64,000 nucleotides of DNA from the NCBI GenBank assembly GCA_003167255.1, contig PMTR01000009.1, forward strand, positions 63,844 through 127,843, read 5' to 3'. The stretch's first letter is position 1. Every line of letters starts with the position of its first letter. Shown here in pieces: positions 1-10,585 of this stretch. A program made the translations under genes and the position numbers. The notes below the pieces were generated by a model, which saw nothing but the letters and a program-made list of their open reading frames with translations, made no database searches and had not been told where the DNA came from. Source of the DNA: Bryobacterales bacterium. Its GTDB lineage: Bacteria > Acidobacteriota > Terriglobia > Bryobacterales > Bryobacteraceae.

Positions 1-137
1 GACGCGCCGTGCATTATCGTGTGAAGGAGTTGGGCGGTGATGGGGGCACGTCCGAGCTGCGCTCGGATTCGCCGGCTGAAAAGCCGGCGGCAGCCAGAAT
101 TGGCTGCCCCACGGGGTTTCGGTGATGAGAGGTCAAT
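1..137. other. Upstream flank, possible 3' end of an unseen gene
   Basis: One + strand frame is open from position 3 to a TGA at 123-125, about 40 codons. Its second half runs through a palindromic intergenic element, so the true coding end, if any, is probably earlier. A cas gene would be expected here by analogy with other Cas4-Cas1 loci, but the residues are too few to recognise a family. Confidence 0.3.
71..112. repeat. Interspersed double-hairpin element
   Basis: Two perfect inverted repeats lie back to back: GCCGGCT (71-77) with AGCCGGC (82-88), then GGCAGCC (89-95) with GGCTGCC (102-108), followed by CCAC. The same architecture with different arm sequences recurs near 6391, 11430 and 14504, so this is one member of a local family. 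Confidence 0.75.
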
Positions 138-1895
138 GTGGGAGCTCTACCGGTAGTTGCCGAAGCGCGGCGCGAGTTGCCGGATTATCTGCCGGCGCGG
201 ATGGTCAACGAGTTCGCGTATTGCCCGCGGCTGTTCTTCTACGAATGGATCGAGGGAGTGTTCGCGGAAAGCACGGACACGGTCGAGGGCGCGATCCAGC
301 ACAAACGGGTGGATGAGAAGGCCACGGCGCTGCCGGAATCGGCGGACTTGCCCCAGTCGATCCATTCGCGGTCGGTCACACTGTCGAGCGAGCGATTGCA
401 CGTGATCGCCAAGATGGATTTGGTGGAGGTGGAGGACGGAACGGGGACGCCGGTGGATTACAAACACGGCCGTCCTCGGGAGGGGGCGAACGGGTTGGAG
501 CTTTGGCCGGCGGACCGGGCGCAACTGGCGGTTCAGGGCATGGTGCTGCGGGAGAACGGGTACCGGTGCGAGGAAGGCATCGTTTACTACCGCAAGACGG
601 GGCAACGGGTTCGGGTGGAGTTCGACGACGGGCTGGTGGTGGAGACCGAGGCGCTGATCGAGCGGGCGTGGGCAACGGCGGAGGCGGGCGAGATTCCACC
701 GCCGCTGGTGGATTCACCGAAGTGTCCGGGCTGCTCGCTGGTGGGGATCTGTCTGCCGGACGAAACCGGATTCGTGAGCGAAGCGGAACTGGAGACGGAA
801 CCGCTACAACTCGGCCTGTTCGATACGCCACGGCGGAAGGGCGCGAAGCGGGAGGTGCGCCCGCTGGTGACGCCGCGCAGCGAATTGCGGCCGCTGTATT
901 TGAACAGCCAGGGATTCCGGCTGGGGAAATCGGGCGCGGTGCTGCAGGTGAAAGACAAAGAGAAGGTGGTGCAGGAAGTGCGCCTGGGGGAGATTTGCCA
1001 GGTGAGCCTGATGGGCAACGTGCAGGTTTCCACTCAGGCCGTGCAGGCGCTGTGCGAGGCGGGGGTGCCGGTGTGCTACTTCTCCATGGGCGGCTGGTTC
1101 TACGGCATTACCACGGGGCTGAACGAGAAGAACGTGTTTCTGCGCCGGAGCCAGTTCCGGCTGGCGGAGCAGGAGTACTTTACGCGAGCGATCGCACGGC
1201 GGCTGGTGGCGGGAAAGATCCGCAACCAGAGGACACTGCTGCAGCGGAACCATGTGGAACCGAAGCGGGCGACGCTGGCGGGACTGAAGGAGATGGCGGA
1301 GCGCGCGGAATCGGCGGAGTCGCTGGGCGAGTTACTGGGGATCGAGGGCAACGCCGCGCGGTTGTACTTTGGCGATTTTGGGGGAATGATCAAACCCGAC
1401 GAAGCCCCGGGAGCGGCAGAGATGGACTTCGACTTCGCGGGACGCAACCGGCGTCCGCCGCGGGACCCGGTGAATGCGCTGCTCTCGTTGGGGTATAGCC
1501 TGCTTGCGAAGGACTTAACGGTGGCGAGCTATGCGGTAGGGTTCGATCCGTACATTGGTTTCTACCATCAGCCGCGATTTGGGCGGCCCGCTTTGGCGTT
1601 GGACTTGATGGAGCCTTTCCGGCCGCTGATCGCGGATTCGGCGGTACTGACGGCGATCAATACGGGGATGGTGACGGTGCGGGACTTCGTGCGGGTGGGC
1701 GGATCGGTGGCGCTGAGCGCGTCGGGGCGGAAGGGATTTTTCCGGGCGTACGAACTACGTATGGATACGCTGGTGACGCACCCGCTGTTCGACTACCGGG
1801 TGAGTTACCGGAGGCTGCTGGAGATTCAGTCGCGATTATTGGCGCGGGTTCTGGAGGGGGAAATAGGGGAATATCCGGTGTTCACGACGCGGTGA
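138..1895 (+). CDS. cas4-cas1: Cas4-Cas1 fusion, CRISPR spacer acquisition
   Basis: A 585-residue protein joining a Cas4 RecB-like nuclease (about residues 20-210) to Cas1 (about 245-585). The Cas4 part has the iron-sulfur cysteines C29 and C196/C199/C205 and nuclease residues D94 and D107-Y-K109. The Cas1 part keeps the metal ligands E403 (in GIEGNAARLYF), H477 (in GFYHQ) and the acidic cluster around E492/D500, so both halves look active. Cas4 trims and orients prespacers by PAM; Cas1 integrates them at the leader end of the array. Such fusions are known mainly from type I-G (formerly I-U) and V-B loci; the interference genes lie outside the window, so the subtype is inferred. The start is GTG at 138; an ATG at 136 is in another frame and stops after six codons. 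No cas2 follows. Confidence 0.93.
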   Translation: MGALPVVAEARRELPDYLPARMVNEFAYCPRLFFYEWIEGVFAESTDTVEGAIQHKRVDEKATALPESADLPQSIHSRSVTLSSERLHVIAKMDLVEVEDGTGTPVDYKHGRPREGANGLELWPADRAQLAVQGMVLRENGYRCEEGIVYYRKTGQRVRVEFDDGLVVETEALIERAWATAEAGEIPPPLVDSPKCPGCSLVGICLPDETGFVSEAELETEPLQLGLFDTPRRKGAKREVRPLVTPRSELRPLYLNSQGFRLGKSGAVLQVKDKEKVVQEVRLGEICQVSLMGNVQVSTQAVQALCEAGVPVCYFSMGGWFYGITTGLNEKNVFLRRSQFRLAEQEYFTRAIARRLVAGKIRNQRTLLQRNHVEPKRATLAGLKEMAERAESAESLGELLGIEGNAARLYFGDFGGMIKPDEAPGAAEMDFDFAGRNRRPPRDPVNALLSLGYSLLAKDLTVASYAVGFDPYIGFYHQPRFGRPALALDLMEPFRPLIADSAVLTAINTGMVTVRDFVRVGGSVALSASGRKGFFRAYELRMDTLVTHPLFDYRVSYRRLLEIQSRLLARVLEGEIGEYPVFTTR

Positions 1896-2081
1896 CGGAG
1901 GCGCGAGCGGTAGTGTGGCGCGAAAAAGGCGGGAGCCGCTCGCGGGGCGCCAGAATGGTGGAGAATGAGGAGTTAGCGGTGAAAAGTGATCGGGCGATGT
2001 CGCACGTGCGTCGGCCGGAGTTGAGGCGCTCGCGGCGGGCACCCGAGGTCTTTGAAAACAGAATAGGATAGAGGAGCAGCT
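1896..2081 (+). promoter_or_regulatory. CRISPR leader region
   Basis: These 186 bases separate the cas4-cas1 stop from the first repeat and contain no reading frame long enough for Cas2 (about 90 residues). The array end next to it is perfect while the far end is degenerate, which places the leader here and implies rightward transcription. No unambiguous promoter was seen. Confidence 0.65.
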
Positions 2082-5000
2082 AATTCCGCGATCAATTGAT
2101 CGCGGCCCCATTGAAGCTCTCCGGCTTCACCAAAGTTTATGTCGTCGCTGAAAATTCCGCGATCAATTGATCGCGGCCCCATTGAAGCCGAGAGACTCCC
2201 GATAAACACATACGTCATAGCTTTAATTCCGCGATCAATTGATCGCGGCCCCATTGAAGCGTCTCTGGCGTCCCACGCTCAAGTTTGCGACCAGCTCAAT
2301 TCCGCGATCAATTGATCGCGGCCCCATTGAAGCACTGAGCGCTTCGAGCGCTTCCACGTTGCGGCGTTCGAATTCCGCGATCAATTGATCGCGGCCCCAT
2401 TGAAGCGGCAGGGCGCCCTCGGGGAGCCTCCGCTTCACCGCAATTCCGCGATCAATTGATCGCGGCCCCATTGAAGCAGCTGATTGCAGTTTCATCCTGG
2501 AGCGCACCGGCGCAATTCCGCGATCAATTGATCGCGGCCCCATTGAAGCACGTCCACGTGATCGCCCTGCAACATGAGCGTCCATAATTCCGCGATCAAT
2601 TGATCGCGGCCCCATTGAAGCTTCGCCGGCCTGGCGGCCCTGGTGGGTTTCGGCGGAATTCCGCGATCAATTGATCGCGGCCCCATTGAAGCCGCCGATA
2701 CCGCTTGAGGCCCGCGCCCGTGCGCTCCAATTCCGCGATCAATTGATCGCGGCCCCATTGAAGCTGGCACCCATGGCCGCCATCAGCTTTTCGTTGCCGG
2801 AATTCCGCGATCAATTGATCGCGGCCCCATTGAAGCACCGTCAGAGGAGTAGGTGGGCTCGGGTTCGTTTCGCAATTCCGCGATCAATTGATCGCGGCCC
2901 CATTGAAGCTACAGCGGAGCGACCGCTCCCACGGGCAGCGGGGCCAATTCCGCGATCAATTGATCGCGGCCCCATTGAAGCTCTACAGCCAGCACCGCGA
3001 GGGCGTCGGCCGCTCGCAATTCCGCGATCAATTGATCGCGGCCCCATTGAAGCCACCCCGCCAGTACCGCTTGTTCGCTCAGTGGTCGCAATTCCGCGAT
3101 CAATTGATCGCGGCCCCATTGAAGCATCACCGCGGCCGACGCGCTCAGACTGGCGAAGCAGAATTCCGCGATCAATTGATCGCGGCCCCATTGAAGCAAT
3201 CGGTAGCATCAGCGGCGGCGGTGGCTGGATTCAATTCCGCGATCAATTGATCGCGGCCCCATTGAAGCCGATTTAACCGGAGAAGCCATCGCGGGGCCGG
3301 CCTTAATTCCGCGATCAATTGATCGCGGCCCCATTGAAGCAGTTTGGCGCCCGCCGGGGAAGTCTGATAGCGGACAATTCCGCGATCAATTGATCGCGGC
3401 CCCATTGAAGCCACGTCGCAGGGCGACTTCTTCGTCGCGTCGGCGTAATTCCGCGATCAATTGATCGCGGCCCCATTGAAGCCAGCCGGTCGCGCCCGTT
3501 GGGACTACGCTCGGGCCAATTCCGCGATCAATTGATCGCGGCCCCATTGAAGCATTCGTGCAAATACCACGTCGTGTGGTGCCCAAAATAATTCCGCGAT
3601 CAATTGATCGCGGCCCCATTGAAGCTGCGCGGGATACGACGTGGCGCGGAAACGCGACGGGAATTCCGCGATCAATTGATCGCGGCCCCATTGAAGCCGT
3701 CCACACTGCATCGAAGTTCGCTAGGGCAAGCGCAATTCCGCGATCAATTGATCGCGGCCCCATTGAAGCCTGGTGAAGTAGGCCAGAGCCTCAGCTACCA
3801 GATCCAATTCCGCGATCAATTGATCGCGGCCCCATTGAAGCGGGATCATTGTGCCGGTGCGAATGCTGTACGTCAGCGGAATTCCGCGATCAATTGATCG
3901 CGGCCCCATTGAAGCTGGATCGATGCCACCGCGGCCTCGGCCAACGTTCAGAATTCCGCGATCAATTGATCGCGGCCCCATTGAAGCACGTCTCTCCATT
4001 CCGCGCTCCATTCCCGCCGCAACCAATTCCGCGATCAATTGATCGCGGCCCCATTGAAGCCCTATAAAATTCTCTGGCGCCAGCAGCAGGCGGAAAAATT
4101 CCGCGATCAATTGATCGCGGCCCCATTGAAGCTTCGGCGTAGATGGCGCCTTCCATGGCCGACTGGCAATTCCGCGATCAATTGATCGCGGCCCCATTGA
4201 AGCGTGTCGAAAGGGACGGGCTTGCCGTACTCGCGCTCCAATTCCGCGATCAATTGATCGCGGCCCCATTGAAGCTCCGAAATCGGCGCTTGCCTACATT
4301 GTCCCGTGGTCAATTCCGCGATCAATTGATCGCGGCCCCATTGAAGCGAAACTACCTCTCGCAAACGTACATTCCGATCAACAATTCCGCGATCAATTGA
4401 TCGCGGCCCCATTGAAGCTTGCACGGCCGGGTCTGAACCGGACTCGCGCACCAAATTCCGCGATCAATTGATCGCGGCCCCATTGAAGCGTGTTTCCCCT
4501 TGGCCGCGGTCAACGCCGGAGGCAACAATTCCGCGATCAATTGATCGCGGCCCCATTGAAGCGAGCCAAGCCCGCAGAGGAGCAACACAATGGCAGCAAT
4601 TCCGCGATCAATTGATCGCGGCCCCATTGAAGCGGACCCGGTGCGGTTCACGGCGGCGCTACAGCCGGCAATTCCGCGATCAATTGATCGCGGCCCCATT
4701 GAAGCACCCCGCACAGGTCGTCGATGCGCACTGCCATGGCGCAATTCCGCGATCAATTGATCGCGGCCCCATTGAAGCCAGCGACCTTTGCCGTGCGCTC
4801 GGGGGAGTGCAATGAATTCCGCGATCAATTGATCGCGGCCCCATTGAAGCAAAAGCTCGGCGAGCGCCTCAATACAGGCCGCTTGGAATTCCGCGATCAA
4901 TTGATCGCGGCCCCATTGAAGCGTGTCGATCTCGGGCGTGCCCACATAGGTGCCCCAAATTCCGCGATCAATTGATCGCGGCCCCATTGAAGCAGCGCGG

Positions 5001-6213
5001 CGGACCATACCTTCGGGGCGGCGGCGCTGCAATTCCGCGATCAATTGATCGCGGCCCCATTGAAGCTGGAGTTTGTCGACCTCGGCCTTCGAGGCACCGG
5101 GAATTCCGCGATCAATTGATCGCGGCCCCATTGAAGCGATCCTTCCGGCCGACGGCGACGACGACCGCGACCAGAATTCCGCGATCAATTGATCGCGGCC
5201 CCATTGAAGCCGCTGGATCTACCGCGTCGATGGCTCGCCCGTCTGAATTCCGCGATCAATTGATCGCGGCCCCATTGAAGCCCGCCCTCGCGCGCCCCGC
5301 CAGCTTCGCTTGCTACCAATTCCGCGATCAATTGATCGCGGCCCCATTGAAGCGCCCGCAAAATTGTTTATCCCGCTAGACCACGCCCCAATTCCGCGAT
5401 CAATTGATCGCGGCCCCATTGAAGCCACGGCCTGTCTATCGCGGGAGGGAGCGCTGATGTGAATTCCGCGATCAATTGATCGCGGCCCCATTGAAGCAAG
5501 GTAGTGCGATCCACTTCGACGCTGTTGGCATTAATTCCGCGATCAATTGATCGCGGCCCCATTGAAGCGCGCTTCCTTCACAGCGCTGCTGGCTCGTTTG
5601 GGATAATTCCGCGATCAATTGATCGCGGCCCCATTGAAGCTTCCAAATCGGCGACACGCCTCTTAATCGAGCCCAAATTCCGCGATCAATTGATCGCGGC
5701 CCCATTGAAGCCGGCTTGGCGAATCAGGGAGTCGGCACGTACGCCATAATTCCGCGATCAATTGATCGCGGCCCCATTGAAGCACTGGAGCCGGAATATC
5801 TCCCGTAATGCCTTCTTCAATTCCGCGATCAATTGATCGCGGCCCCATTGAAGCCTGAACGGCACTTACGACTTCGAGAGCGGCTTGCTCAATTCCGCGA
5901 TCAATTGATCGCGGCCCCATTGAAGCACGCAACCTCCTGCGGGCGCCCAGCCAGGGCCACCTAATTCCGCGATCAATTGATCGCGGCCCCATTGAAGCAT
6001 CTTCGGCCCCTGTACCCCGGTTCGCCGCCTCGGAATTCCGCGATCAATTGATCGCGGCCCCATTGAAGCGAAAGCCCGATCGGCGTTCTTTTTGGTGAGC
6101 GTGCCAATTCCGCGATCAATTGATCGCGGCCCCATTGAAGCGTTACGGCCGTCTCGCGCACCGGGGGCTTGTCAGTGAATTCCGCGATCAACTGACCGCG
6201 GCCTTGGCTGGTC
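2082..6213 (+). CRISPR. CRISPR array, 58 repeats and 57 spacers
   Basis: The repeat is 36 bp, beginning AATTCCGCG and ending CCCCATTGAAGC, with the perfect palindrome CCGCGATCAATTGATCGCGG in the middle. Repeat starts run from 2082 to 6178 at intervals of 71-74 bp, giving spacers of about 35-38 bp. The first 57 copies read as identical. The last (6178-6213) has two substitutions in the palindrome half and a diverged 3' third, typical of the leader-distal end. The ATTGAAGC 3' end resembles the ATTGAAAC ending of many type I repeats and fits rightward transcription with that octamer as crRNA 5' handle. All spacers looked different from each other on reading. Confidence 0.98.
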
Positions 6214-6707
6214 TTGGTGGTGGCGAAGAACGTACGCGCTGAACTCAGGAGTTGCCCGGAAGAGCATTGCGTGCAGGTCTTGCCATCACCAGGGGCTAAA
6301 GCCCCATTCCTTTCACGGTTCGGCACGGCTGAAGCCATGCCCTGATACAAACCAGATCATAACCTCATGCAGTCGGAAATGTAGAAACTCCAGGGCCGGG
6401 CTACGCCCGGCTGCACCGATTGGCAATCGGTGCGCAGGATACCATCCTGCCCCACCGAGCAGGCAGTGCTGCAAACCAGTGTGGGATTGCATCACCCCCT
6501 GGCGCGGGCAACATCGGTTGCCATGAAAGGTAGAATCTGAGATTTGGCCAGGGGGAGCCGGTTAAAGCCGGCATATGGCAGGATCAATCCTGCCAAACAC
6601 CGGCGGCAAGACCGCCGGCGCTACCAGTTCAAGCAGCAGCATAAGCTGGCGGCAAGACCGCCGGCGCTACCAGTTCAAGCAGCAGCATAAGCTGGTGGGT
6701 GCGTGCG
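6214..6707. other. Gene-free, repeat-rich spacer after the array
   Basis: No convincing gene is present. The stretch holds several short hairpin elements: GGGGCTAAAGCCCC near 6293, GGCACGGCTGAAGCCATGCC near 6323, a triple hairpin at about 6391-6456 whose last arm is followed by CCCAC, and a further element around 6553-6600. Two 46-bp tandem units follow at 6602-6693. Confidence 0.6.
6602..6693. repeat. Tandem duplication of a 46-bp hairpin-bearing unit
   Basis: Two adjacent identical 46-bp units (6602-6647 and 6648-6693). Each begins with the hairpin GGCGGCAAGACCGCC and ends with AGCAGCATAAGCT. They lie just beyond the stop codon of the leftward ABC permease gene. Confidence 0.85.
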
Positions 6708-7847
6708 CTACTGAAACCGGAATGAGCGCGCCAGAAGCCACATGCCGGCCAGCGTGGCCGCCGCCAGCACCAGGAAGTGCGGAACCACTTCAGCGGGCGA
6801 GGCGCCGAAGTTCACCAGCTTGTGCAGCGCGTCCATGGCCAAGCCGGTGGGCAGAAACAGCGCCAGCTTTTGCGCCCACAGCGGCGTGATTTCGATGGGC
6901 CACCAGCAACCGCCCAGGCCTGCCAAGACGTTGCTCAAGATCACACCGAACCCGATCACCTGGCCTTCGGTGCGTCCGAAGTTGCCGAGCAGCATCCCGA
7001 GCGTCGCCGCCAGCGCGCCATAGGCCAGCAAAACCAGCGCCACCGCCGGAAGGTTGCTGCCCCACCGCACGTGGAAGATCACGCTCCCCACAATCATCGC
7101 GAAAGCGATCTGGATGACACCCACCGCCATGCGCGCGCCCCACTTGCCGGCCACCACCGCGCCGCGCCGCATGGGCGAGGACGCGAGGCGCCGCAGAATC
7201 CCCTGGTGGCGTTCGATGGTCAGGCTCACCGCGCCGCTGGTGAACAGCACCAGCAACGTGAACATCACCATGGTGCCCGGGACGGATTGTTCGAACCCGG
7301 TGGGCGGATCGATGCGCCGGCCGGCCGGCTTCACTTCGAGCGTGAGCGTGCGGGGTTCGCGCTCCAAGGCGGCGAACCGTTCCCTGGTGGCCTCTCCGCC
7401 GCCCGCGGTCACCACTACCAGATCGGCCAGCACGGTGTAGACCGCGCGCGTCAGCCGCACGCGGTCGTAATCGGCGCCGATGTCCTTGCCAGTGCGCGTG
7501 AGCCGGATCTTTTGCGGCTTGCCCGCCAGCACCGCGGCGGTGAAACCGGCCGGAATCTCCAGCCGCGTGCGGAACTCTTCGAACTCCTGGCGTGTCTCCG
7601 GCCTCACGACGCGATAGTTGGCTGCCTTCAGGCGGTCGATCACCTGCCCGGCCAGAAAGCCCGCATCCGCCGGTACGCTTACCGCGATGGGATCTCTGTT
7701 ATCTCCGCCGCCCCCGGCGTTCCTTGTAATGGTCCCGATGAAGTAGAAGAAAATCACGGGCATCACGAACGTCCACAGGATGGTCTCGCGCCGCGTCAAC
7801 AGGTAGCGGGCGTCCATGCGGGCCAGGAATAAAGCGTCTCGCAGCAT
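6708..7847 (-). CDS. ABC-2 type transporter permease
   Basis: A 379-residue membrane protein. An N-terminal transmembrane helix (about residues 25-45, after TRRETILWTFVMPVIFFYF) precedes a large extracytoplasmic domain (about 45-195). Five or so hydrophobic segments follow in the C-terminal half, the usual layout of ABC-2 export permeases of the drug or polyketide efflux type. It is the last gene of a three-gene leftward operon; its ATG shares one base with the TGA of the preceding permease, so translation is probably coupled. The two permeases would form a heterodimer driven by the ATPase encoded upstream. The exported substrate cannot be told from sequence. Confidence 0.88.
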   Translation of the reverse strand: MLRDALFLARMDARYLLTRRETILWTFVMPVIFFYFIGTITRNAGGGGDNRDPIAVSVPADAGFLAGQVIDRLKAANYRVVRPETRQEFEEFRTRLEIPAGFTAAVLAGKPQKIRLTRTGKDIGADYDRVRLTRAVYTVLADLVVVTAGGGEATRERFAALEREPRTLTLEVKPAGRRIDPPTGFEQSVPGTMVMFTLLVLFTSGAVSLTIERHQGILRRLASSPMRRGAVVAGKWGARMAVGVIQIAFAMIVGSVIFHVRWGSNLPAVALVLLAYGALAATLGMLLGNFGRTEGQVIGFGVILSNVLAGLGGCWWPIEITPLWAQKLALFLPTGLAMDALHKLVNFGASPAEVVPHFLVLAAATLAGMWLLARSFRFQ

Positions 7848-9064
7848 CAGACCAGGAACCCCGAGCGCAAACGGCGCAGCGCCACCATGAACATCACGGC
7901 GCTCACTACGGTCAATCCGGCAACGGCCACGGCCAGTTGGCGCGCATCGATTTCACCGGACAGGATGGCCTGGAACTGGGTGATGGCCCACCCGTTGGGC
8001 GTCAGCCTGCCGATGCGCGCCATCCAGGCGGGCATCCACTCAAACGGGAAAAAGCATCCGCCGATCATGGCCAGCGGAAACACGATCAGGTTTCCCATCA
8101 CGCTGGCCGCGCGCGCCGTGGAGGCGGTCACCGCCACTACCAGCATCATCAGGAACAGCGCGGAGCCGGCGAAGGTCAGCCACATTACCGCGGCGGGCAA
8201 ATTCGGCACCGGTACGCCCGCAAGCCCGCGCGAGGCCACGAGGCCAACCAGGGCCACCAGCGCAAATACGCTCGCCACAAAAATCAGCCGGGCCGCCAGG
8301 AACGCCCCCAGCGGGGCCGGCGAAACCGCCAGCCGCCGCAGCGTCCCCATCAGCCGCTCTCTCCAGATGTCGAACGCCAGGCTGTTGGCGATCATGAGCA
8401 GGGCCATGAAGATCATGCTCGGCAGAAACGTAGCGGCGAAACTCTTGCTCTCGCTCCGGTCCGCCACCACGACAGTCTCCAGGTCCATCGCCAGCGGATA
8501 CAGATACCGCCGCAGACTGGTCACCAAGTGATTGATGGAGACGCTCACCGAGGCGATCAACTCATCCGGGGGCGCGTTCCTGGTGGCGACCACGCGCAGT
8601 TGGTCTCCGGCCACGCGCTGCACGTAGAAGGCGCCGTCCACCATGATCGACAGGCTCTCCTGAACGATCTGCGGCAGAATCGTCTGCGCGGGGTTGGTAA
8701 AGAGCTGCAACTGGAACGGCCGGTTGCCAAGGAAAGCTTCCTGGAAACCCGCCGGAATAATCAGCAACGCAGAGCCATCGCCGCGATTGATGCGCGCGTG
8801 ACCGTCGGCTTGCGCGACCTTCTCCACCAGCAACATCTTGTCCAACGGGTCGCGGTTGAACGCCCCCAGCAACAGGTTGCTGGCCACGCTCGAGTCTTCA
8901 TCGGCCACCAGCAGCCGGCCTTGCGGCGCAGCCTGGCCGCGTCCGAACACCAGGCTCATCATGACCGCCAGAATCAGCGGGATGGCCAGTGAGGTGGCGA
9001 GCGAAAACGGATCGCGCCGCACCCGGCTCCAATCCTTGCGCACCGAGATCCACAGGAAGCGCAT
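7847..9064 (-). CDS. ABC-2 type transporter permease
   Basis: A 405-residue membrane protein of the same architecture as its downstream neighbour: a first helix at about residues 22-45, a long periplasmic domain, then a cluster of helices from about residue 215 onward (FLPSMIFMALLMIANSLAF and following). The segment FPLAMIGGCFFPFEWMP is typical of ABC-2 export permeases. It follows the ATPase gene with a two-base gap and overlaps the second permease by one base, so the three genes form a translationally coupled unit. Confidence 0.88.
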   Translation of the reverse strand: MRFLWISVRKDWSRVRRDPFSLATSLAIPLILAVMMSLVFGRGQAAPQGRLLVADEDSSVASNLLLGAFNRDPLDKMLLVEKVAQADGHARINRGDGSALLIIPAGFQEAFLGNRPFQLQLFTNPAQTILPQIVQESLSIMVDGAFYVQRVAGDQLRVVATRNAPPDELIASVSVSINHLVTSLRRYLYPLAMDLETVVVADRSESKSFAATFLPSMIFMALLMIANSLAFDIWRERLMGTLRRLAVSPAPLGAFLAARLIFVASVFALVALVGLVASRGLAGVPVPNLPAAVMWLTFAGSALFLMMLVVAVTASTARAASVMGNLIVFPLAMIGGCFFPFEWMPAWMARIGRLTPNGWAITQFQAILSGEIDARQLAVAVAGLTVVSAVMFMVALRRLRSGFLV

Positions 9065-9066
9065 GG

Positions 9067-9996
9067 CTATTCCCGCAGCTCCTTGCCGGTCAACTTGATG
9101 AACAGGCTTTCCAGGCTGGGCTGCGTCAGGGTGGTGCCGCGCACGTCCGAGCCGGCGGCGGCCAGCGCGGCGAAAATGGCCGGCAAGCGGCGCGAAGCTT
9201 CCGGCAGCGCGAGAATCAGGAGTTCCGCATCGGCCTGAAGCACCTCGATCGAATCGATGTGCGCCAGCGCCGCCTTGGCCGCCTCTACCTGGAAACTTCC
9301 CGAAAGCCGCAGCAGATCGCGCTCACCCAGCATGGCGCGCAACTCCGCCAGCGTGCCCGCGGCGATGATGCGACCGTGGTCCACAATCGCCAGCCGGTGG
9401 CACAGCGTTTCGGCTTCTTCCATGTAGTGGGTGGTGTAGAGCACGCAGGCGCCGTCGCGGGCCTGTGTCCGCACCAGTTCGAGCAGGCGCACGCGGCTCT
9501 GCGGATCAACCCCCACGGTGGGCTCGTCGAGCAGCAGGACCTTGGGTTGATGGATGATGCCGCAGGCGAAATTCAGGCGCCGCTTCATCCCGCCGCTGAA
9601 GCGCTTCACGGGCTCGCGCGCGCGATCCTCGAGGCCGGTGAGCTCCAGCACCTGGCGCATGCGTTCACCGAGCGCCGGCTGCCGCATGCCCTGCGCGCCG
9701 CCCCAATACGCCAGGTTCTCCGCCGCCGAGAGATCTTCGTAAAGCGAAATCTCCTGCGGCACCACGCCGAGTACGCGCCGCGCCGCCGGGCCATCGCTCA
9801 CGGCGTCGTGGCCGTCCACCTTCACGTGTCCGGAACTTGGTGTCAGCAGTCCGGAAATGCAACTGATTATGGTAGTTTTGCCCGCGCCGTTAGGCCCCAG
9901 CAGCCCGAAGATCTCGCCGCGGCCAGCCGTGAAGGAAACCCCATCCACGGCGGTCAGATCCCCGAACGATTTGCGAAGTTGCGCGACCTCAATCAT
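9067..9996 (-). CDS. ABC transporter ATP-binding protein
   Basis: A 309-residue cytoplasmic ATPase with Walker A GPNGAGKTT (residues 34-42), Q-loop in GVVPQEISLYEDL, signature RFSGGMKRR, Walker B VLLLDEPTVG and the switch histidine in YTTHYMEEAE. The DEPTVGVDP and GGMKRRL wording places it in the drug/daunorubicin exporter group that pairs with ABC-2 permeases, here the two genes just downstream. The roughly 90-residue C-terminal tail after the nucleotide-binding domain is normal for this group. Confidence 0.93.
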   Translation of the reverse strand: MIEVAQLRKSFGDLTAVDGVSFTAGRGEIFGLLGPNGAGKTTIISCISGLLTPSSGHVKVDGHDAVSDGPAARRVLGVVPQEISLYEDLSAAENLAYWGGAQGMRQPALGERMRQVLELTGLEDRAREPVKRFSGGMKRRLNFACGIIHQPKVLLLDEPTVGVDPQSRVRLLELVRTQARDGACVLYTTHYMEEAETLCHRLAIVDHGRIIAAGTLAELRAMLGERDLLRLSGSFQVEAAKAALAHIDSIEVLQADAELLILALPEASRRLPAIFAALAAAGSDVRGTTLTQPSLESLFIKLTGKELRE

Positions 9997-10339
9997 GCGT
10001 GAGGTAAAGGTAACACGGGAGGCGGTTCACGGCGCTCGACGGGCGACCAGCGGCCCGGATTTCCGATGAGGCGGCCAAATAGCCCGACGACCGGCGGCCA
10101 CGGCGCGCGGGCAGGCGGGATTGGCAGGCGCGTGCCAACGACAGGCCAGGAGGCCATGCCAGGAGGCCTGTCCCTGGAGTTTCTACATTTTCAAGCTTCG
10201 TTAAGACCAACTGGTAGCGCCGGCGGTCGCGCCGCCGGTGTTTGACGGGCCAGGGGGCCTGGCCCACGGGCAGGCGGCACCGCGTGCCCCACCAATTTGG
10301 CTTATTGGCGGGCGGCTAGTCGCTTCACCCACGCACGGT
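9997..10339. other. Gene-free spacer with hairpin elements
   Basis: No gene is visible. It holds several short inverted repeats of the local family, for example AGGCCAGGAGGCC near 10142, CGGCGGTCGCGCCGCCG near 10218 and GGCCAGGGGGCCTGGCC near 10249, the latter followed by CAC. The promoter of the leftward ABC operon should lie next to 9997, but no clear hexamers were seen. Confidence 0.5.
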
Positions 10340-10585
10340 CTAGAGATAAAAGCCGTCGACGGAATATCCGGGGAGATCCTGCGCGGCTTGCGCCTGAAGG
10401 TCCTGGCACAGGCGACCGAGGTTCTCAGCGACCTTGAGAAATGTGAAAGAGGCCTGGTTGTTGGGGCCGTAAACGCCGACGACCACCTTGTAGAGTTCCT
10501 GAAGCCGCGCATTGGCGGCTCGCAACTCGCGGCCCAGTTCCCGGTGCTCTTCGAGCGTCAAAGGCACGGGGGCTTGGGGACGCAC
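10340..10585 (-). CDS. Small hypothetical protein
   Basis: An 81-residue, mostly helical soluble protein (core LEEHRELGRELRAANARL and FTFLKVAENLGRLCQDLQAQ) with no recognisable motif. The GTG start at 10585 has a good ribosome-binding site, GGAGGG, seven bases upstream, which is the main reason to call it real. Its coding strand is opposite to the cyclophilin gene that follows. I cannot assign a function. Confidence 0.6.
   Translation of the reverse strand: MRPQAPVPLTLEEHRELGRELRAANARLQELYKVVVGVYGPNNQASFTFLKVAENLGRLCQDLQAQAAQDLPGYSVDGFYL

Noticed and set aside
1896..2081. Search for cas2 after cas4-cas1
   Set aside because: All frames here are too short for the roughly 90-residue Cas2 fold and lack its N-terminal D-containing strand.
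2082..6213. Many open frames on both strands that read as repetitive proteins
   Set aside because: They come from the 36-bp repeat, which has no stop in several frames, and simply alternate repeat and spacer translations; they are products of the CRISPR array.
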